In this document: positions 10,424 to 19,904 of the stretch, piece after piece
Layout of the letters: each line of letters opens with the position of its first letter
Position numbering within the stretch: the first letter of the stretch is position 1
Assembly (NCBI GenBank): GCA_964019335.1
Contig: OZ025714.1
Span: 310,001 to 374,000 of the forward strand
Length of the DNA stretch: 64,000 bases
Reading direction: 5' to 3'
Source: Diplonema japonicum
Lineage: Eukaryota > Euglenozoa > Diplonemea > Diplonemida > Diplonemidae
The notes under the pieces: model-generated
What the model saw: the letters and a program-made list of their open reading frames with translations, nothing else
Told to the model about the DNA's origin: nothing
Database searches by the model: none
Translations under genes and position numbers: made by a program

Positions 10424-11977
10424 TCACGAAACAATTTTTTTCTTTTTCTTCACGGTTTTTTTTACAAGTTTTTTCTTCGCCGGTTCGACAGGCTGCGTTT
10501 CCTGCGTGGCCTCGCGCCGCGCTTTCTTGTGCTGCGTCACGTCCCAGTGGTCCTGTATCTCTTGCTGTATCTCGCGTTTCATGTTCCGCTTGACCTTATT
10601 GTCTTCTGCCTCGCGGAGTCGGTCTCCAAATCGCTGGTTTATGGACAGCTTCGCACGTGTACGCGCTGCAATGACCACATCCAGGAGATTGGTGCAAGCG
10701 GCATCGTTGACCTTTACCTCGGAGAGTTTCTTGTCGATGTGGCGTTCAATTTTGTGGAGGTTTTTGATGTCTTGCGGAGTGACAAGGGTGAGGGCTGTAC
10801 CCGACCTCCCAGCACGGGCGGTTCGCCCGGCTCTGTGAACATACGTTTTGCTCAGTTTCGGTAAATCATAATTCACCACCAGATCGACCTTTGGAATGTC
10901 CAGACCACGCGACGCGACATCCGTCGCCACCAATATCTTCGCACGGCCGACCTTGAACAAGCTCAAGTTCTCCATCCTCGTCTTCTGCTCCAACAACGAG
11001 TTTATGCTCACAACGGGCAACCCGAGCTCCTGCAGCGTCAGCCGGACAACCTCGCATTCTCGACAGCTTGCTGCGAAGATCATGGCGGACTTCCATGGGA
11101 TCTGCTTGCAACCCTCCATGACATGCGAAAGATAGCACAGCTTCACCTGTTGAGGCATGAACAGGTATGATTCGGTTAAATTGTCTGCGGAGGTGTAGAT
11201 GCCTTCTTCGGTCTCCCCGGTGTCAATGACGGAGAAAGGTTTTGCGTCCCATTTCAGACGTTTCAAAGCGCCGGACGTGGCGAGGGCGGTGGCCGACAAC
11301 GTCGCGGAGAACAACAGAAGCTGGTATTTAATCTTTTTAAAAAGATCCAGAATGTCGTCCATGGTGTCCTCAAAGGATTCGTCGAGCAACCTGTCCGCCT
11401 CGTCAAGGACAAGATACCTCATCTTCCTGAAGAACAGCAACGTGTTATGAACCTGAAGCGTGTCCCTGAGCCTCCCGGGTGTCGCCACTACAATTGGAGG
11501 ACGTTTCTCAAGCTCTCTTTGTTGCGGTTGGTTCTCCACCCCTCCTATAAGGGTTACTACGTGTACTGAAAACCTCGACCCGAATATTCGAAATTGGTCG
11601 GAAACCTGCATAGTAATCTCCCTTGTCGGGGTGATGCAGCAAGCGTACACACCATACGGATCTTTGGCGAGGTTTTGTATAATGGGAAGTGCGTATGCGG
11701 CTGTTTTACCGCTTCCTGTGCAAGCTGTCGCGCAGACGTCCTTCCCGTTCAGGATCACTGGTATCCCCCGTGCTTGCACTTCTGTTGGTTTTATGATGCT
11801 GAGGTCACTTGCTGTTTTCACGAGCCAGTCTACAACTCCGAGTTCTTTAAAGGTTTCCGCGTCTTCATTTTTCTCTTCTTTTTCATTTTCCGGTACCGCC
11901 TTGTCATTCTCATTCTCGGTGGTTTTGGCTGCTGCTGCTGGTGGCGGTGCACCCCATAGTAACATGCTTGAATCCAT
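10424..11977 (-). CDS. DEAD-box ATP-dependent RNA helicase (DDX49/Dbp8-like)
   Basis: 517 residues from the ATG at 11977; the longer upstream frame is low-complexity leader. All core motifs are present in order: a Q motif (IIKPTEVQ, about 61-68), motif I ACTGSGKT (85-92), Ia PTREIT, GG, Ib TPGRL, II DEAD, III SAT, V ATDVASRGLDI and VI HRAGRTARAGRSG. The C-terminus is Lys-rich with a likely nuclear signal. The N-terminal arrangement, with the Q motif close to a LGVVDWL segment, and the C-terminal basic tail are most like the Dbp8/DDX49 group. That group acts in 18S rRNA maturation in the nucleolus. Motif Ia ends in IT where LA is usual. The sub-family call is less sure than the family. Confidence 0.92.
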   Translation of the reverse strand: MDSSMLLWGAPPPAAAAKTTENENDKAVPENEKEEKNEDAETFKELGVVDWLVKTASDLSIIKPTEVQARGIPVILNGKDVCATACTGSGKTAAYALPIIQNLAKDPYGVYACCITPTREITMQVSDQFRIFGSRFSVHVVTLIGGVENQPQQRELEKRPPIVVATPGRLRDTLQVHNTLLFFRKMRYLVLDEADRLLDESFEDTMDDILDLFKKIKYQLLLFSATLSATALATSGALKRLKWDAKPFSVIDTGETEEGIYTSADNLTESYLFMPQQVKLCYLSHVMEGCKQIPWKSAMIFAASCRECEVVRLTLQELGLPVVSINSLLEQKTRMENLSLFKVGRAKILVATDVASRGLDIPKVDLVVNYDLPKLSKTYVHRAGRTARAGRSGTALTLVTPQDIKNLHKIERHIDKKLSEVKVNDAACTNLLDVVIAARTRAKLSINQRFGDRLREAEDNKVKRNMKREIQQEIQDHWDVTQHKKARREATQETQPVEPAKKKLVKKTVKKKKKIVS

Positions 11978-12156
11978 TTTTTTCCCCTCTTTTTTTTCCC
12001 CCTCTCTCCCCTCCCCCCCCGTTCTTATAGTGTGCTTATTGTTGTGGATACGAAGGAGGGGGGAAAAGAAAGAAGAAGAAAAAAAAAAGCAAGAGGGGGG
12101 GGGAAAAAATAACACACTATATATGTCATATTTTTTTTCTCCCTTTTCTTTTACAC

Positions 12157-12249
12157 ATACTGTAAATCTCTTAATTTTATCCGGTAAGAAAAAGTGTGCA
12201 GGGGGGGGGGGACTTTTTCTTCAGGAAGAAATTAACAGATTTACAGTAT
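12157..12249. repeat. 93-bp hairpin element with ATACTGTAAATCT ends
   Basis: The two ends are 13-bp perfect inverted repeats (12157-12169 and 12237-12249). Imperfect pairing continues inward for about 38 bases around a run of G. The size and TACTGTAAA ends match the element at 45012-45104 and resemble the shorter one at 23482-23527. It looks like a small non-autonomous foldback or MITE sequence. No target-site duplication is clear. Confidence 0.6.
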
Positions 12250-12492
12250 TTTTTTATTCCCCTCCCTTCTTCTCTACTTCCCCCCCCCCCCCCTTTCTTC
12301 TTCATCTTTTGAATATCATAATCATGCTACATAAATAAAAAGGGAGAAAAGGATACCTTATATAATAAAAAAAAAACGAAAAGAAAGGAGAGAGAAAAAA
12401 AATCCCCTCCCCTCCCCCCTTTCCCATATTTAACCACCTTTTTCCTCCCAAAAGAAAAAAAAGAATAAGAAGAAGAAGAAAAAAAAGAAAAA

Positions 12493-15400
12493 TCAACAAT
12501 AGTTTGTAGCCGAGTCTGAACATGAAGCGGGGTCCAAGTTCGAGGTGTACGCGGATAAAGGTACAGGGTAAGTAGGACAAGTTAAATTGTGAGCTGGGAC
12601 GCTTGGCGCGAAAATCGAATTCTTCACGGTACAAGCAAAGTCCCGGGCGACAGGGCGGCCCCTCGTACGCGCCGCAAGCGTAGAATAGTAATTACTTATG
12701 ATGACGAAAACAGCGTTAACAGACGGGATCAACCTGGCAGTGTACTTTCCTTGCGTGCAGCCATCGTTGAGGCTCCCTGTGAGGACGTTGCTGAAGACGG
12801 CCCGGTTCAATGAGAAGGTTTGCGTGTGAAGCGGGCAATAGTGGGAACGCTCCATAGGGGGCGTTCTTCCGTTGCGGAAGCTTTCGTACATCTCACGTCC
12901 GTCAACATCCAGCTCGACACGCTGCTTCTGTGCGTATCTAGACGTCCATGTGTCCGCCACACGACACTCTCCCTGCTGATCTACATTTACTGACTTATCA
13001 TAACCCTTGTGAACATCAACGAGCTGCCGCATCAGCTCGCCCTCTGTGAACGGCAATGGTGGGGTGATATCTGTCACCTCATTCTCCCATGACGACGAGG
13101 AGTTCCATAATACAAACCCTGCAGCATCCATGATGTAACACCGAGTCTCGCATGTTACATTTCCCGACGAATGCATGCACGTGTAGGATCCCCCGCACGC
13201 TGTGGAATTATCTGTAACGGTAGTCGCGCGAGTGAGTAATGACAGTTCGGCTGCCCATTTGGTTAATGGTACTTCGGTGCTGAGAACGCCTAGAACCCGG
13301 CTGGATGAACATGTGTTCCCGGTCGGTAGTTTTAAACACACGCCAGGAAGCGTTGCACCGCAGTCGGAATCCTGCGTGCATGTTAATGCTGCGATCTCGT
13401 CTTTTCCCTTCATGATGGCCCTGCTGAATGTTATCTTCGCATCCTTTGACACGCCGTCGATGAAGGGCTTCGCTATCGTGTACAACCCCGGGTTGTACTC
13501 CGATATTTTGAAGAAATCGTGTTGTGTTGGGTTGAGCGCTTTGTGGAAGGGTCTGACCTGCAGTACCAGATGGTTTCCGAGCGACGTTGTGAACCTTCTG
13601 TTGAGTACCTCGTTGCTCAACCATTTCCCGAAGTCGATCGTGGTCGAGAGCTTGAAACGCGCGGAGACCAGGTCCAAAGACGTTCTGATGTCATGCAGAC
13701 AGTCCGGGCGGATCTGATACGGCTTGACGTCAGTAAAATCGCACCTTGCAGGCTCACCATCGATGTTAATCTGTTTGTCAATGTATGTGATGTCTACATC
13801 CGTCATTGCTGTTCTTGTTTGGTACAGCAAGCTGTTGCAGAAACAGGTTTCTCTGATGAACACGCCGGTTCGTTCGCCGGTTGTCAGATTCGTCCGTGGG
13901 CTTTTGAACGTTTGCACGTTGTATGTGTCCCTCAACAGTTCGTTGGGGTACAGGTCTATTCTGTGGTACACCCCGGCCGCCTCCTCGCTGACTAGGTTCT
14001 GTGTTTTTATTGGGCTGTTTTTCTTCACGGTTTTCACGGACCCCGCGAGGGTTGCGTGCTGCACCACGCATATAGTAAACGGTGTGCCTCGTATCCTTCT
14101 GTACGCGTACTTTTTCGGGATGTTAACTGTCGTATACCCGTAGCCTTCCCCTCCCGTGTATCTCCTCAATGGACCCGTGATAGAACGTACCCCATCCGTC
14201 CCCGCCAGCATTTCCTCTCGAACTGTTAGAAACGCCTGCGGCTGCATGACACCAGATGAGTCGGGGCTCATTTCCAACTCCTCGATGTAAGGATAAATCG
14301 CGTCGATTTCAGTCGGTTTGTAAAGAACCTTTAAATACGGATGCACCAACGTCTCACCCTTCGCGTTGATGAGGAACGCATACGAATATTCTGTCGCGGT
14401 TTCTTCGAGGTAAAGCTGTATGTCCGACAGAGGGAAGTCCACCGCGACAACACCATAAAACTGGTTCAGGTAGGAGTACGCAACAGACGCCGATAAAACT
14501 CTTTTTTGCGAACCGAAAATGTCGAAGTAAGGTGACGACCAGGTTGAAGTGGTTCTCGGCACAGATTTATCGATCCAATGCTTGAAGTTTTCGATTGCTT
14601 GCGTGGTCTGGGTACCTGTTTCGGATACGTACTCAATACCACCACGGAACTGGCATGCTGCGTTGGTAACTCCTGTTCGCTCAGCTTTCTTCGACAGCAC
14701 CCCGTACGAAAAGAACATCCCTTCGTAGCCCTCACTTTTCAGAGAGTTCGCGATACCCTCGTCCGTTTCATTATATTCACAAAGGTTTGACGGTAACCAG
14801 TTTCCATTTTCGGAATATCTGCCTGTCCCGCAATATGCATCGGGGTCGGTATCTTCTTCGTCTGTTATAAAGACAACCGCCTGCGCGCACCCTTTGTCAG
14901 GTAAGTTTCCCCCGTGGGTTTTGAACAATTGCCCCGCTGTTTTAAACGATTCTGTGAAGGCTGTTGCTCCGTATGGTTTGAACCTTTCGAGGATGTCCAT
15001 GAACTTTTTCTTGTTCGAACCGGTAGCAGGGTGAAAACCCTGCCCGCAACCAAGAAGTTCCGCTTCCGATTTATACCAGGGTTTCGACCAAACATCCGTG
15101 TATGTGGAACCGGCCAGGACAACTGCGAAATTATCATTCTCACTTATAGATTGAAACAGTTTCCCGACAAGATCAAGGGTGATCCTCCATCTCGACATGG
15201 ATACCATGCTTCCACTGGAATCAATGACGAAAACGATGTTTTTTGTAGAACCAACTGCGTTTCGGTACCATGGTCTTGACGCGATGTCCAAGGGAACTGC
15301 GTGGCCGGAAAATGTCTTGGGCCACGCCCGTGCAGGGTAGAAACGCATTGCTTTATCTTTGTATGTGGCATATTGTGAAAGCACATGCGGGGTTTTCAGT

Positions 15401-15957
15401 TGTTTCTTCGCGAAGGATTCGTCGAGCCTAGCGGACCATTCTACAAAATCGATCACATGTGTGTCTTGTCTTGGTGCGTCGCTTGCTAATCTTACAGATG
15501 TTTTTGTGAAGTCCACATCGTAAGAGTACCTGACTGCGCCTGATGTGTTGTTCGCCTCCTCTGGGATGGTGCATAACAGCCCACCGGGCATTACTGTCTG
15601 GTTGAAGCCCTCGGCGTCCCAGTAGTGGGTGTCATAGGAGCCTTGTTTAATGAGAGCTTCGGCGTCGGATTTTAGGTCTCTTACAATGTTGCCCAGGAGT
15701 TCTACCCAAATGAACAGTGTGTTGTGGATGTCTTGTACTTGTCTGGAGATGTCGTTGGGGTCCAGTGTCCATGGGAGGTCTGCAGCTGCTTCGCTTACCT
15801 TGTCGGCTGACAGGATGTCCGTTACAAGGTTCCTGACATTCTGCGACAGTGTCTCCGTCCACGTTGTCACCGTTTCCGTCGTTGATGTGGGTTGCCCCTC
15901 GCACTGCGTTGATAATATACAGATTGCCGCCAATATTATTTTTTGAACGTTTTTCAT
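12493..15957 (-). CDS. Secreted VWA and Cache domain protein (alpha2-delta-like)
   Basis: 1154 residues, single exon. The ATG at 15957 sits directly after a long run of A in the sense direction. Residues 1-21 form a signal peptide ending near TQCEG. A von Willebrand A domain starts near residue 240 with the metal-site motif DSSGS (246-250) and extends to about 430. A Cache-type sensor region follows near 480-550 (FYGVVAVDFPL, then YAFLINAKGETLVHP). This order is typical of calcium-channel alpha2-delta subunits and related protist surface proteins. The Cys-rich C-terminal half contains clusters such as CTQDSDCGATLPGVC. It lacks a C-terminal membrane segment or GPI-type tail in this frame, so as read it would be secreted. 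Ligand and partner are unknown. Confidence 0.85.
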   Translation of the reverse strand: MKNVQKIILAAICILSTQCEGQPTSTTETVTTWTETLSQNVRNLVTDILSADKVSEAAADLPWTLDPNDISRQVQDIHNTLFIWVELLGNIVRDLKSDAEALIKQGSYDTHYWDAEGFNQTVMPGGLLCTIPEEANNTSGAVRYSYDVDFTKTSVRLASDAPRQDTHVIDFVEWSARLDESFAKKQLKTPHVLSQYATYKDKAMRFYPARAWPKTFSGHAVPLDIASRPWYRNAVGSTKNIVFVIDSSGSMVSMSRWRITLDLVGKLFQSISENDNFAVVLAGSTYTDVWSKPWYKSEAELLGCGQGFHPATGSNKKKFMDILERFKPYGATAFTESFKTAGQLFKTHGGNLPDKGCAQAVVFITDEEDTDPDAYCGTGRYSENGNWLPSNLCEYNETDEGIANSLKSEGYEGMFFSYGVLSKKAERTGVTNAACQFRGGIEYVSETGTQTTQAIENFKHWIDKSVPRTTSTWSSPYFDIFGSQKRVLSASVAYSYLNQFYGVVAVDFPLSDIQLYLEETATEYSYAFLINAKGETLVHPYLKVLYKPTEIDAIYPYIEELEMSPDSSGVMQPQAFLTVREEMLAGTDGVRSITGPLRRYTGGEGYGYTTVNIPKKYAYRRIRGTPFTICVVQHATLAGSVKTVKKNSPIKTQNLVSEEAAGVYHRIDLYPNELLRDTYNVQTFKSPRTNLTTGERTGVFIRETCFCNSLLYQTRTAMTDVDITYIDKQINIDGEPARCDFTDVKPYQIRPDCLHDIRTSLDLVSARFKLSTTIDFGKWLSNEVLNRRFTTSLGNHLVLQVRPFHKALNPTQHDFFKISEYNPGLYTIAKPFIDGVSKDAKITFSRAIMKGKDEIAALTCTQDSDCGATLPGVCLKLPTGNTCSSSRVLGVLSTEVPLTKWAAELSLLTRATTVTDNSTACGGSYTCMHSSGNVTCETRCYIMDAAGFVLWNSSSSWENEVTDITPPLPFTEGELMRQLVDVHKGYDKSVNVDQQGECRVADTWTSRYAQKQRVELDVDGREMYESFRNGRTPPMERSHYCPLHTQTFSLNRAVFSNVLTGSLNDGCTQGKYTARLIPSVNAVFVIISNYYSTLAARTRGRPVARDFACTVKNSIFAPSVPAHNLTCPTYPVPLSAYTSNLDPASCSDSATNYC

Positions 15958-15958
15958 T

Positions 15959-15992
<34 letters not shown>

Positions 15993-16105
15993 TGTGTTCA
16001 CCTTTTTTTTTTTCCTTTTTTTTTTCTTAGAAAAAGTTTCCGAATGACAATAAAAAAAGATGTAAGAAAGAGCAAGGTGGAAAAAAAAAAAAAATTGATA
16101 AATTT

Positions 16106-18850
16106 CGGTGTGCGGGTGGGTGCTCACCGTTCAGGAAGAAATTCACACTAATCGGTCACCGTTCTGCGGTTGCTGTCTGGTGCCTGCGGTGGCTGTTTGT
16201 CGCGATGAGATGGACGGCATCTGGGCGAGAAACATTGCTTGGAGTCGTGCTAGGTAGGGGGCGGTTTGGCTCGAGGAGAAGAGTGGTCTCCTGTCGTAGC
16301 CGTGTGTCGTCGGGCCCCCAAGATGTCGAAGGGTGTGTACCCTTGTCTTTGCGTTGGCGGGGAAAGCATTCTTCCCACTCTTTGCTGTGCATTTCTGAAT
16401 ACGTCCTAAGATGTATCGCATCCTTCCAGCCTTCTCTGTGAGCCAGTCCTGGTCGTCGAGGGGTCCAGCCAAGGACTGCCGGGTGGCCTGCTCATAGTCT
16501 ACTGCGAGCTCCATCGTCGTGACGGACGTCAACTTCCTGCCTGCGTACCATCTTAGGCTTTTCAGCCACCTGAGGACGCTCTTTATGTAGAACATTAGGA
16601 CCTTTCCCGACGCTCCGTTCGATTTCAACAGCTCCACTGTGGGCACAGTGTGCTGCTTCCCCGTTGTGATCTCATCCCACGGGTTGGTGGTGAGGATTCT
16701 GGTGCTCCGTTCAGCCGCTCTGGCGTCTCGTCTTGTCACGACATCCAACAGGTATCGTTGCACGACTGCCGCCTGTTGCTTCGCAGCCCCCGTTGCGCCC
16801 CTTGGAATGATCCCGTGGAGGGCGGTCACTGCAGGTAGGTCACTTCGTGTCATCCCGCCATATCTTTCGTTTGTCAGGGCAGCTCTCGCTGGTGCACATT
16901 CCCACAGGGCGTGCTCCGTGACTTCTGTCGTCGTCTGGCATCGATGGTCGCAGACGTCGCACGCAAGAGACGAGCTTTCCACACCCTCACGTTCATCCAA
17001 TTGCTTCCCCCACACTCGAGGGTGTACCGTGAACACTGCACCGCTGATGATCCGCCGCAGTCTGTACGATATCAGCGGTCTCCGTGACTGGAGCTTCCTC
17101 CACCAGGCGTTCGTGGACGGACATGCACCCGCTTCCATTCCAGCAAAAGACGACCTGCCGTGGATCAATTCCTTTGCAACAGCCGGTCTGATCGCCTGTC
17201 TTACTTCATGGCGTCCAAGGCATCTAGGTACGCGTCGTCCGCGTACGACAGCGATCGTGAGCCAGGTACCTCAGCAATCACGCACTTCACCATCACTGAC
17301 ACCAGAGCGTTCACCAGGATGACGGAGATTGGACACCCTTGGAGAATTCCATTTGTCACGTGGAACTCGGAACCCACGCCAGTAGGGAAGCGGAAACGTC
17401 TTTTGAGGCCTGCGTACATCGCTTTGAGCGGGGTCAGTATCCTCTGGTGCAAACCCAGGTCTTGCATAAGCCCGAACGCTACTTTCTGTGGCACCCTGTC
17501 GAAGCACTTGACGAAGTCCAGTGCTATGCCGTTAAGAGGGGTGTTGGTCAGCATCGCCGTCTCCAGCTGCGTGCTGAGCTCCATCAGGATGCTGTCTGTC
17601 CCGTGACGTGGTCGAAAACCATGCTGCGAGTCGTCCGCCCATTTCTCTTGCCAGGCGTATATCACGTAACCTGGCACAGGCCCACAGTCTGTAGACCGCA
17701 CTCGTGACTGTGATGGGGCGGTGGTTGAGCGGAGTCCTCTCGCCTCCCTTCGGGATCAGCGTAACCAACGCCGTCAGGAGTGCCTTCGGCCACTTCCCTG
17801 TCACCTCGATGGCGTTGAAGAGCATCGCCCACGCATCCAACAATACATTTGGCATAGCGCGAAGTTCTGCCATCCTCCACCCATCAACTCCCGGTGCTGT
17901 CCTCGTCGATTTCTTGGCCAGAACTGCTCTCAGATCAGCCCCTGTCAGTGGCTGGAGCACCATGTCATGCGTCGAGATGTATGGCCCGTATCTAGCCTTG
18001 AAAGCCTCGTACGATGGTTCTTCATGCCCTTCACCGTACATCTGGAGCACGCCGTCCCATTCCGCGTGCATCATCCTGTCCATCTCGAGGTCTGCGGTCA
18101 GCACTCCGCCGCTCTCCACTGCCTGCGCCGCTGACGTAGAAGTGTTTTTCACAAAGGCGGTCATCCCCCTCCGCTCCTCCTGGAACTGGGTGTTGATCCT
18201 CGCCTCGTACTTCTTCTCCCGCTCCACTCTCGTGTCCTTTGCGATCTCGCGTAGTAGCGAGGAGAGGTTGTCGTCTAGCAGTTGAAGTCTGGTGACAATC
18301 GACTCCAGGTCATCCTTCAGCAAGTTCCTATCAAATACTGGAGGGTTCGGCAGTTTCTCCAGCAAACTCAGCGCATTCGCCCAAGTCCTCAACAGAACTA
18401 CTGGCATGTTGCACACTTGTCCCTTGTCAATCATCACCTGAATTTCCGCGCTGATGTGTGCAAGCTTCCTCTGCAAACAGGCAATCGACTTCTGTCTACC
18501 CACCGCTGCGCCCGTGGCTTCCTTTACAGACTTGGCCGACAGGCATTTCTCCTTGGGTTTGCGCACCTCGCCCCTCCCTCGGAAAGTCTTCTGTTGCTAG
18601 TGAAGCTGTGCAGCGTAGTGATCTGTGAGTGGGATTTTACCACGAAACGCGAACAAGCCCTTCCTGCCCTGCTGCTCATATCGGTAAAGCCGACCGCCGT
18701 GCACTCCGACAATCTCGCATCGTCTTCCTTTACAATCGCCGTTTGCATATTCCAAAATATCACCCGAACGAAAACCGAACGTATCTACGCAAGCTTCGTC
18801 GCTTACTAAGGGCGGCTTTCTGTGGTAAGCACCTAAATATGTGTTTTAAT
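16106..18850 (-). mobile_element. Non-LTR (LINE-like) retroelement, copy 1, decayed
   Basis: The element is read on the minus strand. Its 3' end near 16106 (GGTGAGCACCCACC then CACACCG) matches the 3' end of the truncated copy at 35649-35801. The body codes for a reverse transcriptase and a C-terminal region shared with copy 2. The 5' limit is uncertain. In the same frame as the RT, an 83-codon open stretch from about 18850 to 18600 (GFRSGDILEYANGD, then GLFAFRGKIPLTD) is cut off by a TAG at 18597 and may be the start of the same ORF. No LTRs, no clear poly-A tail and no target-site duplication are seen. Confidence 0.75.
16143..18596 (-). pseudogene. Reverse transcriptase ORF of retroelement copy 1, frameshifted
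   Basis: Three frames must be followed: about 18596-17660, 17690-17201, then 17213-16143. The first has the RT fingers (TRTAPGVDGWRM; ALVTLIPKGGERTPLNHRPI). The second has HGFRPRHGT, LDFVKCFDRV, NGILQGCPIS and the catalytic YADD box. The third has a CxxC...H...C zinc knuckle (CDVCDHRC, HALWEC), then a conserved tail with VLRWLKSLRWYAG, VHTLRHLG and TRQQPQNGDR near the stop. Two frame changes (near 17660 and just after YADD near 17205) mark it as inactive unless they are sequencing errors. No endonuclease domain is recognised. The RT belongs to the LINE-type class; the clade is not assignable by eye. Confidence 0.75.
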
Positions 18851-19904
18851 GGCGCAGAAGACAGGACTACATATAAAAAAAAAGTTCTTTTTAATTAAAA
18901 TGTTTTGTCATGCAAAGCAAAAAGAAAGAGAGAAAGGACTGGAAAGAGAGCCCTTCCACGCAGCCTCCACGTGGAACATAACAAACATGGTCCCTTGGTG
19001 CAATAATCAATGGCAGCTCGGTGCCTGCCAATAAAATATGATTCTCCTGAAAGAAGAAGACGGGCTCTAAGTCCCTCCCTCGCCTTGTTTAGGGACTTGT
19101 ACTGTAACCCCATGGAATACTTGTATGGCTTCCCCCCTTTTTATCCCAGTCTTCCCTCATGATAAAATAAAACCACTTACACGCCCTCAAGTAATGCTCT
19201 AACGCCACTAGAGGTTCCCGATTTTTGGTAAACGCATAACTTGTTTAAAGAGAAGTGTTGTTTTTCACCTCGACCCGGACCAAAGGTCTTGCGGTGTTTT
19301 GGAGATCTGCATTCGTAAGATCTATTTGTATTTATAAAAGGGAAAAAGAAGGGGGCGCGGGTAGGGGAGGAGGGGAAACACTTTAAATATGGGGCCAGAC
19401 GCGAAAGAGGAGGAGGGAACAAATTTTTTCTTCCAACTCTTTTTTTGGGGGGGGGAGTGGGTGAGGGGGGGAGGCAAGTATAAGTTAAGCTAATACACTG
19501 CTTCGTTTAACAGCCTTTCTCATTTTCCTCCGTCTAGAGGGGAAATATCTCAGAAATGCTTTGAAGAAAATAAAAAATAACAACTAGAAAAAGCAGGATA
19601 AATTGAAGACAAGAAAACACTTGGTACTCCCATTTTTTTTTTTTTTCCTTCAAACTATATCTATTTCTTGTCTTCTTTCATGCAGGGTAGTCAGCTGCTT
19701 GATGTGTTCTCTCTGTTGCGGGGCCGCACTTCTCGCAAGTGCGTTGGTTGTGGTTTTCCTTCAACAGTTTGTGGTGCCCGGACTTCAGCTCGCTACGAGG
19801 GTGCCGTCATTTATGGCTGTAGGGGGTCTGCATCCACACACTGATCAGTACTTCTTCTCTTGCCTCCTGAGCCCCTCCTACATATTACTGTTACACTCAC
19901 TACT
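18851..19904. other. Gene-free spacer, about 1 kb
   Basis: Low-complexity AT- and purine-rich sequence between the retroelement and the kinase-BspA pseudogene. No supported reading frame, RNA gene or long repeat was found. Confidence 0.5.

Noticed and set aside
12217-12233. TTCAGGAAGAAATT shared between the 12157 hairpin and the 3' end of retroelement copy 1 near 16130
   Set aside because: Only 14 bases match, with unrelated flanks, so chance is likely.
12302-12634. A frame overlapping the end of the VWA-Cache gene that would give a membrane segment and short tail
   Set aside because: The hydrophobic run comes from a TTC/TTT pyrimidine tract after the stop, and no donor or slippery site joins the frames. 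It is more likely spacer sequence, although alpha2-delta relatives do have a C-terminal anchor.
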